64,000 bases of DNA from Benincasa hispida (Eukaryota; Streptophyta; Magnoliopsida; Cucurbitales; Cucurbitaceae). Positions 11,225 to 22,950 of this stretch are shown piece after piece; positions within the stretch are counted from its first letter, which is position 1; every line of letters starts with the position of its first letter. The position numbers and the translations under genes are program-made. The notes below the pieces were generated by a model. The model worked only from the letters and a program-made list of their open reading frames with translations, ran no database searches and was not told where the DNA came from. The stretch covers positions 18,735,005-18,799,004 of the forward strand of contig NC_052357.1 of NCBI RefSeq assembly GCF_009727055.1, written 5' to 3'.

Positions 11225-12140
11225 CTTCGAGCAATCCCAATTTTCATAGAAAATAGGTCGATATCTTATAAAATTGAAGTTACAAGAAAACTCACCCAGC
11301 AAGATCTTGGCAAAAAGTCAGATAAAATGACTAAGGTTGAAGGTTTTTAAGTTGATGGTTCACAGAACATCTACTACCTGGAGATTGAGTCAGCGTCTGA
11401 GTTAGGTTAAACCGATTTTATGAGCATGCATGAGCGGTGCGAGGTAGTAAAATTTATTTATCACCTAGACATCGTAGGTTAAAAATTCAGTATAAAAGTT
11501 ATACTCGGATGAATCACCTAGACTTAAGATTAGTTAGCCGAAATGTATCGCTAAGTATTTTATACCTAACCGTCTAGAACACTTCAGCTGGAGAGAAGTA
11601 ATGTACTTTTAGCTCTAGCGTCCCTAAGAGTTCACACCGTGAGATTCATGCTTGGCTTTGAGCCGCCTTGGGAGCAGACTCCATTCGGAGAGTGTTTGCA
11701 TGAGTCAATACCAAGGTGAATAAGGGAAGTTGTTCATAGTAAGTGGGAGAAGGAAGTGTATCAACACATCCTACGGTCTCTTCTACTAGGTCACACCATG
11801 AGATTCCTATAATGCGCCTGTATGTCTACCGTAAAGCGTCCTTACGAATCGGAGGGCTGTATTATAGGATTCGGAACTCCGCGAACTCTAGAAATTGATA
11901 GGGTCTCTCAGGTTCGTTTTCATTCTTGTTTTTTCAACTTCGGGAGCATAATGATTCCAATCTGTAAGGTCTGAAAATGGATGGTCACACTTACGAGAAT
12001 TACTAAGTGTTAGAAAATTCTTGACCAAAGTAGCGATAACTGAGTTACTATAGGAATAAGAGTTATTCTGGTGATAGTATCTAGTCAAGATAGTCTTGGT
12101 TCAACGGAGGAATAGTTAATCACCCCTCGGTGAAGGTTAA
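11225..12140 (+). promoter_or_regulatory. Conserved untranslated leader of element A
   Basis: The block is homologous to the leaders of elements B (about 25890-26720) and C (about 41400-42290). Shared landmarks in order are TACCTGGAGA/TACCTGGGAA, a CACCGTGAGATTCATGCTTGG module near 11636, GAGTCAATACCAAGGTGAA, a TATCAACACATCCTACGG step, a second CACACCATGAGATTC module near 11797, then AGGAATAAGAGTTATTCTGG and a closing block just before gag. It has no long open frame. Conservation across decayed copies suggests a former role in the genomic RNA, for example packaging or translation control; that is inference. Confidence 0.55.
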
Positions 12141-12272
12141 TTTAAATCATTGAAATATCATTGCAAAATATAATAATGAAGGGTACATTATTATTTTTTT
12201 TTTGTGCTAAACTTGATTGGATTTAAAAGATTAATGTTTTTTTACTAAAAAGGATATGTTTTTATTTTCAGC

Positions 12273-12437
12273 ATGCCTAGCTCTTTAGATCAACTCTTAC
12301 CTTCCGAGAAACTTAATGGTGACAACTACTCAACATGGAAAACAAATATGAATTCAACACTAGTAATAGATGACCTGAGATTTGTCTTAACTGAGGAATG
12401 TTCTCAGGCCCCTGCCTCGAAAGAAGCATAAGGTAAA
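12273..12437 (+). pseudogene. Element A gag remnant (N-terminal 54 codons)
   Basis: The frame starts MPSSLDQLLPSEKLNGDNY and continues with a TW-K block and IDDLRFVL, the usual N-terminus of copia gag (capsid precursor that binds genomic RNA). It then meets a stop at 12435. The remaining gag, including the capsid core and the CCHC zinc knuckle, is absent: the sequence passes directly into the KYDL...LVED stretch that precedes protease. A deletion of most of gag is the simplest reading. Element C shows a similar loss. Confidence 0.75.
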
Positions 12438-12930
12438 TATGATTTACAAGTTGCTGAGAAATATTTAGTGGAGGATGATACCTCAACCTGGATATTGTAT
12501 TTAGGAGTCACTAATCATATTTGCTTCTCTTTTCAGGAAACTAGTTCCTGGAAAAAAGCTTGAAGAAGGCGAGATCACCACTCAAGGTTGGAACAAGAGA
12601 GGTTGTTTCGGCCGAAGCAGTGGGAGACTTGAAATTATTTTTCAATGATAGGTATATCATACTTAAAGATGTTTTGTATGCTCCTAAAATGAGACGGAAT
12701 TTGATATCTATCACATGTATATTGAAGCAAATGTATAAAATATCTTTTGAAGTTAATGAAGCATTCATTTTCAGAAAAGGTATTCAAATTTGTTCTACTA
12801 TACTTAAAAACAACTTATATAAGTTAAGATCAACTAAAGCAAAATTTTTCTTAAATACTGAGATGTTTAGAATAGTGAAACTCAGAATAAAAGACAAAAA
12901 GTTTCTTCTAATACCTATCTATGACACTTA
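12438..12930 (+). pseudogene. Element A protease region, inactive
   Basis: Copia aspartic protease cuts the polyprotein and needs an Asp-Ser/Thr-Gly motif. Here the expected W-I-(L/I)-D-S-G-A-T-N-H reads W-I-L-Y-L-G-V-T-N-H near 12490-12520, so the catalytic Asp is gone. The rest of the domain survives in an open frame (12560-12931): a VGTREVV segment, LKDVLYAPKMRRNLISI and the pre-integrase linker NNLYKL. Frames change between these pieces. Confidence 0.75.
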
Positions 12931-13925
12931 AGACTTGGTCACATAAATCTCAAAAGGATTGAAAGATTGGTTAAGAATGGACTCCTAAATCAGTTAGAAG
13001 ACAATTCTTTACCTCAACGCGAATCTTGTCTTGAAGGAAAAATGACTAAGAGATCTTTTACTGGAAAAGGTCTCAGAGCCATAATACCCTTAGAGCTCGT
13101 ACATTTGGACCTCTGTGGACCGATGAATGTCAAAGCTCGAGGTGGGTATGAATATTTCATCAGTTTTATTGATGATTATTCAAGGTATGGTCATATTTAC
13201 CTAATGCCTGTCTCTTATACACATCTAGATGTGTATAAGAGACAGAGCTTGAGGTGGGTATGAATATTTCATCAGTTTTATTGATGATTATTCAAGGTAT
13301 GGTCATATTTACCTAATGCATCACAAGTCTGATTCTTTTGAAAAGTTCAAAGAATATAAGGCTGAAGTTGAGACCAGTTAGGTAAAACAATTAAGGCACT
13401 ACGAACAGATTGAGGTGGGGAGTACATGGACTTAAGATTTCAGGACTATATGGTAGAACACGAAATCAAGTCACAACTCTCTACACCTAATATGCCTTAG
13501 TAAAACAGTGTATCTAAAAGAAGAAATAGAACCTTGTTGGACATGGTTCGTTTAATGATGAGCTTTGCTGAGTTACCTGATTCCTTTTGGGGACATGCAT
13601 AGAGACTGCTATCTATATTTTGAATAACGTTCCCTCTAAAAGTGTATCAGAAACACCTTATGAGCTATAGAAAGGGCGTAAAGGCAGTTTACATCACTTT
13701 AGGATTTGGGGATGCTTGACGCCCGTGTTGGTGCAAAATCCTAAAAAATATGAATGTCGTTCAAAACTATGCCTATTTGTAAATTATCCAAAAGAAACAA
13801 AAGGTGGTCTATTTTACGATCCTCAAGAGAATAAGGTATTTGTATCGACAAATACCACATTCTTAGAGGAAGACCACATAAGAAGTCATTAACCTCGCAG
13901 TAGATTAGTATTGAATGAAATTTCC
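12931..13925 (+). pseudogene. Element A integrase, interrupted
   Basis: Integrase inserts the cDNA into the genome. The HHCC-type N-terminus is visible (H-L-R-L-G-H-I-N-L, then C-L-E-G-K-M-T), followed by the core D in HLDLCGP, a second D in the LRTD step that is directly followed by a stop, and the position of the catalytic Glu reading V-S-K-R-R-N in place of the usual V-S-E-R-R-N. A 38-bp adapter junction plus a repeat of the preceding roughly 66 bp interrupts the core at 13208. The downstream half (IWG-like to EEDHIR) is broken by stops. Confidence 0.8.
13208..13245. other. Nextera transposase-adapter junction (assembly artefact)
   Basis: The 19-bp Tn5 mosaic end CTGTCTCTTATACACATCT is followed at once by its exact reverse complement. 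This head-to-head junction is the known Nextera mate-pair circularisation adapter. The same roughly 66 bp of element A (AGCTTGAGGTGGG... to CTAATGC) lies on both sides in direct orientation. It creates the peptide VSYTHLDVYKRQ, a familiar contamination signature in predicted proteins. It is not natural DNA. Confidence 0.97.
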
Positions 13926-14099
13926 AAAAACGCTACAGATAGAGCTAGTTCATCTACTAAAGTAGTAGATAAAACTAGTACATCTGGTCAGTCACATCCT
14001 TCTTAAGAGTTGAGAACGCCTCGACGTAGTGGGAGGGTTGTTCATCAGCCTGACCGTTACTTGGGTTTAACAGAAACACAAGCCGTCATACCCGATGAT

Positions 14100-14860
14100 G
14101 GCATAGAGGATCCATCGACCTATATGTAGACCTTGATCGGTGGGTCAAAGCCATGGACCTCGAAATGGAGTCTATGTACTTCAATTCTATCTGAGAACTT
14201 GTAGATAAAAAAAATGATGTAAAATTAATTGGTTGTAAGTGGATCTACAAGAGAAAACGAGACTAAGCCGGTAAAGTACAGACTTTTAAGGCTCGATTTG
14301 TGGCAAAGGGTTATACCCAGAGAGAGAGAGTGGACTATGAAGAAACTTTCTCTCCCGTTGCCATGCTTAAGTCGATTAAAATACTCTTATCCATTGCCAT
14401 CTTTTATGACTATGAAATTTGGTAGATGGATGTCAAGACAACCTTTCTAAATGGCGATCTTGAGGAGAGTATCTATATGGCTCAACCAAAGGGGTTTATT
14501 GCACAAGGTCAAGAATAAAAGGTTTGTAAGCTTCAAAAATCCATTTATGGGTTGAAACAAGCTTCTAGATCTTGGAATATAAGATTTGATACTGCGATCA
14601 AATCTTATGACTTTGTACAGAATGTTGATGAGCCTTGTGTTTACAAGAAGATCGTCAATTCTACTATAGCATTCTTAGTTTTATATGTTGACGATATTCT
14701 ACTCATTGGGAATGAAGTAGGTTACCTAATTGACATCAAGAAATGGCTAGCAACACAGTTCTAAATGAAGTATTTAGGAAATGCGCAGTATGTTCTCGGG
14801 ATTTAGATAATTCAGAATCGTAAGAACAGAACACTAGTCATGTCTCAAGCAACTTATATG
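14100..14860 (+). pseudogene. Element A reverse transcriptase, interrupted
   Basis: Reverse transcriptase copies the element RNA into cDNA. Recognisable steps are the FKARFVAKGYTQ region (about 14280-14330), the MDVKT step (about 14427) and, in an open frame at 14552-14764, KQASRSWNIRFD followed by LYVDDILLIGNE, with the catalytic Asp pair intact. Stops and frame changes separate all these pieces, including one just before QFQMKD at about 14762. RNase H follows directly. Confidence 0.85.
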
Positions 14861-14877
14861 GACAAAATGTTGTCTAG

Positions 14878-15632
14878 GTAAGATGCAAAATTCCAAAAGA
14901 GGTCTGTTACCTTACAGATATGGAATTCATTTGTCAAAGGATCAATGTCCTAAGACACCTCAAGAGGTTGAGGCTTTGAGACGCATTCCCTATGCTTCCG
15001 CAGTAGGGAGCTTGATGTATGCAATGTTATGTACTAGACCTGACATATGCTACGCAGTAGGGATAGTCAGTAGGTATCAGTCCAATCCTGGATACGATCA
15101 TTGGACTGCCGTTAAAAATATCCTCAAGTATCTTAGGAGAACGAGGAACTACATGCTCGTGTATGGTACTAAGAATATTGATTTTCAAACCGATAAAGAT
15201 ACCAGAAAATCTACATCGGGATTAGTGTTCATTCTAAATGGAGGAGCAGTAGTGTGGAGAAGTGTGAAGCAAAAATGTATTGCGGACTCCACAATGGAAG
15301 CTGAATACGTAGCTGTATGTGAAGCAGCAAAGGAAACAGTATGGTTGAGGAAATTCTTTACAGATTTGGAAATCGTTCCAAATATGCATCTGCCTATCAC
15401 CCTATATTGTGATAATAGTGGTGCAGTTGCAAATTCAAGAGAACCAAGAAGCCACGAGCATGGTAAGTATATTGAGCACAAATACCATTTGATCTGGGAG
15501 ATTGTACATCGTGGAGACGTTGTAGTGACCCAGATATCTTCTAAGCAAAACATCGCTGATCCTTTTACAAAGGCCCTCAGGGCTAAAGTGTTTGAAGGTC
15601 ACCTACAGAGTCTAGGTCTACGAAGTTTGTAA
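14878..15632 (+). pseudogene. Element A RNase H, long frame with a lost catalytic segment
   Basis: The longest open frame in the window (249 codons from 14883). It holds the connection (PYASAVGSLMYAMLCTRPDI, then RYQSNPG) and the copia RNase H domain: MEAEY, LYCDNSG and a C-terminal DPFTKAL, so three catalytic positions remain. The first is missing: other copies read a G-Y-(T/A)-D-S-D segment after the LVYG strand, whereas this frame goes from KNI straight to DFQTDKD, a short in-frame deletion. It ends 117 bp before the 3' LTR, the normal place for the pol stop. Confidence 0.85.
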
Positions 15633-15737
15633 ACTAGGACAAGTGGGATAACTTTTGGGTATATGCCCTAGTTTATTGTACTCATATGTTTCTCACTTAA
15701 ATTCAACATGGTGATACTCCACTAGGAGTTTTAGTCC

Positions 15738-15748
15738 AAGTGGGAGTT
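15738..15748 (+). promoter_or_regulatory. Polypurine tract of element A
   Basis: AAGTGGGAGTT lies directly before the 3' LTR. It is the plus-strand priming site position, and the same AAGTGGGA core precedes the LTRs of elements C and F. Confidence 0.8.
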
Positions 15749-17742
15749 TGTTGGATTTTATGTCCTAAAACTCATAGTTTGTAAATTAATAAACATATTC
15801 TGTTTTGTTTTTAGATAAAGTTGTTATTGAAATTGTAATCTTGAATTCAATAAACTAAGGTCCTAAGGTTATTTAATGTAGTTTGAACTTTATGTAGTGA
15901 CATAAATGTGGATCAAGTTCAAATATATAGCTAAAATGGTTTATAGTATATGAATAAGGTTGGGCACCTTATTCTGGGGACATTATGGATGCGGCCCACT
16001 TTGTAGTTAGTACAAATGATGTGATCCTGAATCGTTTATATAGAGATATGTGAGTGGGGGCATCCTATGCAATGAGTTTGCATAAGACTGAACCATGAAA
16101 TAGTCACTTTTTACGTTCTAATTGCCGTTTTATGTATAAAACTGACTATTTCGTTAATTGATGACCTAGGTAACTTAATCTTAATCCTGAGCCAACTATG
16201 AATACCTGTTCACTTGGAATTATCCTTAGATTTGCATAGGTGAGGGCAGTTCATCATCGCTGGCCCAATAAGCCTCCCATTTCAGGGGTAAGATTGGGTG
16301 GATAGTTGGGAACATAGGGTGCAAGACGGAATTCACTCCCACCCATTATAGGGATAGTAGATAGGTTGTTCCCTTTAGTACTGAATCTAGGTCTTGAATA
16401 AGGAGCCCCACACTCTCCTTGGCCCGAGAGGGATTCGGTTTATAGGTTGGACCTTAAACCAATTGTTCATTGGAGAATTAGTGGAACTTAAGGAATAAGA
16501 TGTAGTCTCGGGGGTAAAACGGTTTTTATGACCCAGTCGAGATTACGAAAAACCTGTGAAGGATTAGCTTACTAATCATGGTTATATCAAATGAACACAA
16601 ACATATCTATAGTGAGGGGAGTGCAACTACGGGACTATAGTGGAATGACCCGTTAGTTAACGAATGTTGATTAGCTCCGTCTAAAGAGTTTAGCCAGCTA
16701 ATCTCGGATCGTATGAGCCCATGATCTATAGGTCCATTAGGTTCTCCTACTAGCTCATATGGAATAAACTTAGAACAGTATGATAGAATAATTCGAATTG
16801 TTCGAATTAGGTGAAGAGAGAGAAACCGACAAGTATATGTGATATAGTGGTTGATTTTATAGCTTAGAGATACAACTTTAATATTTAAATGTTATTTAAA
16901 TATCAAGAATATGAATACGTTCATGTTTGGAAGCTCGGAAATAATGAAAATGGTCAAAGATGGAAAAAGTCAAAGAATTGACTTTTGACTTTGAAAAGTC
17001 AAACTTTGACCGACCTTATATTCAAATGTGATTTGAATTTCGAGAAAATGAATGCGGATTCATGCTCGGGAGGTCAAAATTAGTCAACACGGAAAAAATC
17101 ATAAAAAGTCAAAATGTTGACTTATTGGTCAAAGATCGACTTTTACCAAATGACTATTTTGCCCTTTAACTATAGTTAGTGGAAAAATTCAAACTTTTGT
17201 GAGAATAATTCCACTAACAAAATAGTGGGCTAGGTGTTGGCTTATAGTGGAGACATTAAGCCTACTAAGATAGTGGATTATAGGTGTTGGGTTTTTATGA
17301 ATTTGTTTCATGTAATTGTTGCATGGCTTTTTTCTATAAATTTGGCTTTCAATTTCGTATTAAAACTTTTGGCCATTTTTCCAAAATTGTTTTCTAAATT
17401 TGGGTTGGAAAAATCACTACTTTGTGAAAAGAAAAACCCAAACCTAACCGAAGATTCATTCTTATTTTCCATCTCTTTTCTCTCTCTCGGTTTTCTTCAT
17501 CCATCGAGTCCCACAACCCGGTTCCGAGTCCAGAGGATAGTAGGTCAACTCTAGTGGTAGTCCGGAAGAGTTCGGGTCGAGATTCAATGAGAAAAAACAT
17601 TTATCGGGAGCTACAAAGGTTGTATCCTACCCTTTGAATTTACTGTTTTTTCCTCTTTTTTGCATGCTAATTTCCTTTAAATTAAAAGCAATCAGAGTGT
17701 AATTAGATCCTTATTCCTCTGCGTATGTCTCGTGTTCCATCA
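15749..17742 (+). repeat. 3' LTR of element A
   Basis: 1994 bp, from TGTTGGATTTTATGTCC to GTGTTCCATCA, followed by the ATGCA target duplication. It carries the TTGAC cluster at about 16953-17130. The open frames at 17234-17600 are shadows within the LTR. Confidence 0.93.
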
Positions 17743-18781
17743 ATGCATTGGACTGATGATAGATTTATGTTTGTGCACACCTTGCTAGTGCATATAAGTT
17801 TTCTCAAGCTAGACCCGAGTATAAATCTAATATAAGTGTCCTAGTAAGCCCAGGATTGAATGCAGGGACTCTAGAGTACACCAACACAGGTTTGGTCTTT
17901 GGATCTATTGCAGAGGTTTTCCAATTATTTGATATGCGTTAATTATGTACACTAAACTACTAGCACGCATGCAAGAAGGAAATAGAAGTTCAGGAAAAAT
18001 GAAAAGGGTTCGTGGATGGTTGGCTTAAGTGTAGATGGTATGCGTTAATTTCCTAGTGGGAACAACGATCCTATATAAGCACAATGACAATTAAATGGAA
18101 ATGATACGGGTGTTTGCTAAAATCTAAGTTTATGCGTGATGCGTTAGGGATATGTTCTTTAATTCATGCTCAACATCTCTCGATGTGGATGCCACACTTA
18201 TCGTATCTCTAGGGTGCATGTGTCAGTTAAAATGAACAGACAAGTAAAATGAATAATTTTATCTCTAGAATTACTTCACGCCATAGCTTGATGCGTTCGA
18301 CAATTAACTACTCTATTGAGTGACTAATTTCCTTTTCACTTCAATCAACTGATCGGGTGGATTCAAGTACTAATTTTTATGCACTTATCAAGCTTCACAT
18401 ACACAAACAACTTAGAAAATTAACATAAATAATGGTCGAAAATGAGATTGAATTAAAGATATATGTTTTGGTACGAATAATCTTAGTTCAATCAAATGGG
18501 ATGGTTAATGAGAATGCAAGGTAAAAGAAAGAAATCAAGTCGGAGGGTTCAATCTATTGTCCAATTTGGCTTGTTTTTATGCTTGTTGTTGCCAACTCGA
18601 TGGAGGGGTTGAAAGAGACGTCTCTCTCGAGCTTTTCTCCGATAGCACCTCGTTACCAATTGTAGAGAATGACTATCGTCCCTCATACTTCCTGCATGCA
18701 GACGGTAGAGGCGAAAAATGACTAACTCTCTAACTAACTAATTGGCTAACTGGCCAACTTTTCCATTTGTAGGTATCTCCT

Positions 18782-18790
18782 CCTTATATA
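18782..18790 (-). promoter_or_regulatory. TATA box of the minus-strand TGATAAC-family LTR
   Basis: TATATAAGG read on the minus strand, in the position expected between U3 and R of this LTR. The plus-strand relative at 53950 has TATAAATA at 54501. Confidence 0.4.
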
Positions 18791-18896
18791 GGCAATATGC
18801 TCAGCCATCTAGTAATGTGATTGCATTAAATTTCATACCTGAGACAGCCACCTACCATTCTACTTCGATCAGACGCTGCTAATCAGATGCCCATAC

Positions 18897-20892
18897 TTTT
18901 GGGTTTTATGTCCTAAAACTTGTGGTTTGTGAGCAATAAACTTATTAAGTAAATTGATAAAGTAGTCATTGAAGTTTTGATTCAATAAAGTTGTTATTGA
19001 ATATATGAATTGCTTATTTTGTTTTAGAAATACATCCATAAACTAAAAGATCCATGACTATTATATGAGTACTTGAATTTTATGTGGAGACATAAGAGTG
19101 GATAAAGTTCGAGTAAATAGTAAAAATGATCTATAGTATACGAATAAGGTTGGATGTCTTATTCTAGTAACACTATTGGATGTAGCCCACTATATAGTTG
19201 TTACAATGAGTTGTAAAGTGCTACAAATATAGGGATGGTGACTTGAGGAGTGGGAGTGTCCCGTGCAATGAGTTTGCATAAGATCGGACCAAGAAATAAG
19301 TCACTTTCACTTTATAACATTGTTCACTATTTAAGACTAACTATTTCATAACAATGACCTAGGTAACTTGACCTTAATCCCGAGCTAATTATGAACTCCT
19401 ATTTATTTGAGATTATCCTTAAATTTTCATAGGTGAGGATTGACTCAACAATGTCGACTCAATAAGCCTCCCATTTCAGGGGTAAGACCGGGTAAATAAC
19501 TAAGGACATTGGGTGCAAGATAGAATTCACTCTTACCCGCATTCAGGGATAGTAGAGAGGTTGTTCCCTTAAGTGCTGACTCTGGATCTTGAACAAGGGG
19601 CCCCACCCTCTCATTGGCTCGAGAGAGATTTAGTTTGTTGATTGGATCACAAACAAATTGTTCATTAGAGGGTCAGTAGAACTTAAGGAACATGAGATAA
19701 TCTCGAGGGTAAAACAACTATTGATCCAGTCGTTATTACGAACCTGTGAATGGTTAACTTATTAATCATGGTTATATCGAGTGGACACAATATATCTACA
19801 GTGAAAGAAGTGCAACTACTGGGCTTTAGTGGAGTGACCCGATAATTTACGAATGTGGATTAATTCGATGTAAATAGTTTAGCCAATTAAACTCAGATTG
19901 TTGGAGCCCATGATCTGTAGGTCTATTAGGTCCCTCTACTAGCTCAGAAATGAAGCTAGCCTTAGAATAGCATACTAAGTTAATTTGAATCGTTCAAATT
20001 TGAATTAAGAGAATTAGTAATTATATGTAATATAAGTACACGTTTAATTATGGAAAAAAACGAAATTGGAGAATCGATTAATATTTAAATATGATTTAAA
20101 TATTGATTTCATGAATGGGGATTCATGGTGATGGAATTGGTGACAAATTAATTTAATATTTGATATTAAATTAATAGAATTAATTAAATTATTTAATTAA
20201 TTATTAATTATTAATTTTATTAGAAAAATTAATTATTGAATTATTTTTTGTAAAATTAATAATCTTTTTAGTTTTAATTAAAGAATTAAAATTGAAAATA
20301 GTTTTTATTTTGGAAATTAGTTTCAAAATGAAAACTAAATTGAAAAATGGTATTGTTTTTGAAAATTAATTTAAAAATAAAAGGATTTTGGAAATGGAAA
20401 AATCCCAAAAGTGAGATTTTCCTACTTTGAAAAACAAGCACCTTAGCTTATTCTACCACCAAATTTAAAGAAGAAGCTGGCTTGTGTTGAGGCTTTCAGA
20501 TTGCATGAAGCTCCTGCATAAAAACACTCAGTTTTGAGTAGAATTGGGCATGCAAACTGATTGAATTTACTAAAATTTTGAAGCTAGAAGAAAGGGTTCT
20601 CCAGCTGTGATAAACCAGTGTCTTATTTCTTTATTCCCTCAATTCCAGCTTGTTTTGAGTTCCGCAACTCAATCTAAAGCTCCTAAAGGATAGTAGGAAA
20701 GCTCTAGTGGTGGCCCACAACTTGAATTCGAGAGGATTACAGCTAAATTTCGTTGAAGAAGAAGATCTTCGAAGGTATATATGAAACCCTCTTTTATCAT
20801 TTGATGAGCATGCTGTCTTTAGAGCTAAAATTGATGAATTAGAGTGCTTAATAATTCTATTTTCTTCCGCTGCATGTTTTTAGAAACTAACA
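18897..20892 (+). mobile_element. Solo LTR, copia family 1, nested in the minus-strand LTR
   Basis: It starts with a mutated terminus TTTTGGGTTTTATGTCC and carries the AAGCCTCCCATTTCAGGGGT block (about 19462) and a 3' section ending CTTCCGCTGCATG. Length is close to 2.0 kb. Possible target duplications, CATAC before and CATGT after, match at 3 of 5 positions, so the exact ends are uncertain. No internal region is present. Confidence 0.7.
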
Positions 20893-21179
20893 CATGTCTG
20901 CAAGTTGTGATTTGACATGGATTGTGCGAGCCAAATGCATCTTTCATGCATTAGAGTAAGTTGGACGCATACACTTTGCGTTTTCCTTGTCTTTGACACT
21001 TAGTGATTTTTTCTGATTCCTGCATTAAAGTGCATTAGTGATGTAGTTTTTCACTTAAAAAGATACTTTTGTATGAGTTTATCACAAATATACAATTTCA
21101 TGCGTTCACATCGCTTATAGTCCTAATTATTCCAACTTTGAGAAAACAATAACTTGTATTTCTACAGGTTATCAATAAC

Positions 21180-22950
21180 TCAAAATCCAATAAACTAATA
21201 TCCAAGGTTATTTAAATGTAACTTTAACAGAATGTGATTGACTTACAAGTGAATTATGTTCAAGTAATAACCTAAAAGGTCTATAGTATGTGGATAAGAT
21301 CGAGTGCTTTATCCTGGTAACACTATGAATATGTCCCACTTTGTAAATGTTACAAATATTGTAAGTGTTACAAAAAAATTGATCCAAATCGTTCATGTCA
21401 ATACATGTAATTGAAAGTATCTTATACAATAAGTTCGTATAAAACCGGATGGCGAAATATCTAATTTATCTTTATAACACTGTTAAATGAAAAGGTTAAT
21501 ATTCCAAACGATAACCATATAACTCGATCTTAATCCTGAGTGAGTTATGAACTCTTGTTCGTGAGGGTTGTTCTTTGATTTGTATAGGTGAGAGTGGCCT
21601 TAGTTGTCGACCCAATATTCCTACCATTTTGGGAACGATACCGAGTGAGGAACTAGGAACATAGCTTCACAAGATGAATTTCACTCATTTCCGACTTTAG
21701 AGTAAGTAGATAGGTTGTTACCTTAAGTTCTGACTCCTAAGACTTGAACAATGAGGTCTCACCTTTTCATTTGCTCGAGAGGGACTTTGATTATTATCAG
21801 ATCATAAACACAATTGTTTATTAGAGGATCAGTGGTACTTAAGGAGCAATAGATAATTACAAGGGTAAAACGATAATTTGACCAAATTGTAATTATAAAC
21901 AACTTGTGAATTATTGATTATTGTAACATGGTCAAATCAATAGACACATAAATAGTTTACAATTCATAAGAGTGCAGCTATGGGACTTTAGTGGAGTTAA
22001 TGAATATTGATTAATATGATGAGAGAATTTAATTAATTATTACCGCATCATTGGAGCTTATAACTGTTGGTTCATCAAGTCCCTCTACTAACTCACAACG
22101 GGTTAAACAAGGATTTTAAGTGTTGAAAGAATTTGAAATGTTCAAAGTAAATAAGGGAATTAATATTTTGCATATGATACAACTAAAATGATGTATAAGA
22201 TACGTTATACTATAAAATTAATTTTGAATTAGATTCAAAATTAAAAATCTATAATATAAGAATATTAATATTTGAATAAGATTCAAATATTAAATTACTA
22301 TGACATGGATTCATATTAATATTATACGTTATAATTAATGTGAACGAGAATCATATTAAAACTATAGGTTATGGGATAATAGGTATATCGAAATATGATT
22401 CATATATATATATACACTAAATCGATTAATTAAATTAGATTTAGTTCATTAATATTTAAATGAATGAATGAATTAAATTATATTTAATGAATGAATTAAA
22501 TTAAATTAATATTTAATTATTAAATAAATTAATTGAAGTAGAGTTAATTAATATTTTTATTAAAATAACTCCTTGCAGTGCAGTGAATGGGGAGGTGAGT
22601 TACAAACTCCTTTCACGTAATATTAAGGGATTAGATCCCAAATTTGAAACTACTGTTTTTTTTTTTTTTTCACATAATGATTATCCGCACTCCCAAAATC
22701 TCTCAAAATCTTTCTAAAAAGAAAAGTTTTTTGTAGAATTAGTTTTCCCTTCCTCACTTTCACAAATTTTCTTGTCCAAAGAGAACAGTAGAGAAGATAA
22801 AGTGGTAGTGTCTTGTTTGTGATTTTATGTTCGTGTTGTGAAATTTATCAAGATCAAGTTGAGAAGACTATTTTTCAAAGGTTATTTATTTAATTCTGGA
22901 AAAAAATATTTTCTCCCTATTCAAGTATGGATACTCTGAAAAGATCAACT
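21180..22950 (+). mobile_element. Copia LTR body, continuation of 7937-8045
   Basis: It resumes the LTR interrupted at 8045. It has the family order of the 29045-30920 LTR: the AATAAACTAA block, a weakened ATTCCTACCATTTTGGG step near 21626, a TTAGAGGATCAGTGGTACTTAAGGAG region near 21823, then AT-rich DNA and a 3' section ending near 22900-22950. The 3' edge is not sharp and I see no primer-binding site after it. The minus-strand open frame 21208-21429 is a shadow. Confidence 0.6.

Larger units (their letters stand above)
8170..17742 (+). mobile_element. Element A: complete-structure Ty1/copia retrotransposon
   Basis: This is the only element here with both LTRs, a primer-binding site, pol domains in copia order (PR, IN, RT, RNase H), a polypurine tract and a perfect target duplication (ATGCA at 8165-8169 and 17743-17747). 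Length is 9573 bp. The first 120 bp of the two LTRs differ at 6 positions by my count, so insertion is not recent. It cannot move on its own: gag is mostly deleted, the protease motif is lost and pol has many stops. A sequencing-adapter artefact at 13208-13245 lies within the integrase region and inflates its length slightly. Confidence 0.92.
8046..21174 (-). mobile_element. Minus-strand LTR of the TGATAAC family, split by two later insertions
   Basis: On the minus strand it begins at 21174 with TGATAACCTGTAGAAATACA, nearly the same start as the LTR at 53950. It ends at 8046 with a CA terminus. Perfect 5-bp flanks ATAAC lie at 8041-8045 and 21175-21179. Its own DNA is 8046-8169, 17748-18896 and 20893-21174. 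The gaps are element A and the family-1 solo LTR. A minus-strand TATATAAGG at 18782-18790 is a plausible promoter TATA box. A 30-bp unit containing GATAATGGAAAAGATGTTTA is tandemly doubled at about 8087-8147. No internal coding domain is seen, so it is probably a solo LTR. Confidence 0.7.

Noticed and set aside
13208..13245. A natural palindromic hairpin in integrase
   Set aside because: The sequence is exactly the Tn5 mosaic end pair used in Nextera libraries and recurs in an unrelated LTR.
17234..17600. Frames of 106 and 68 codons on opposite strands
   Set aside because: They are inside the 3' LTR of element A; the partner LTR does not keep the frame.
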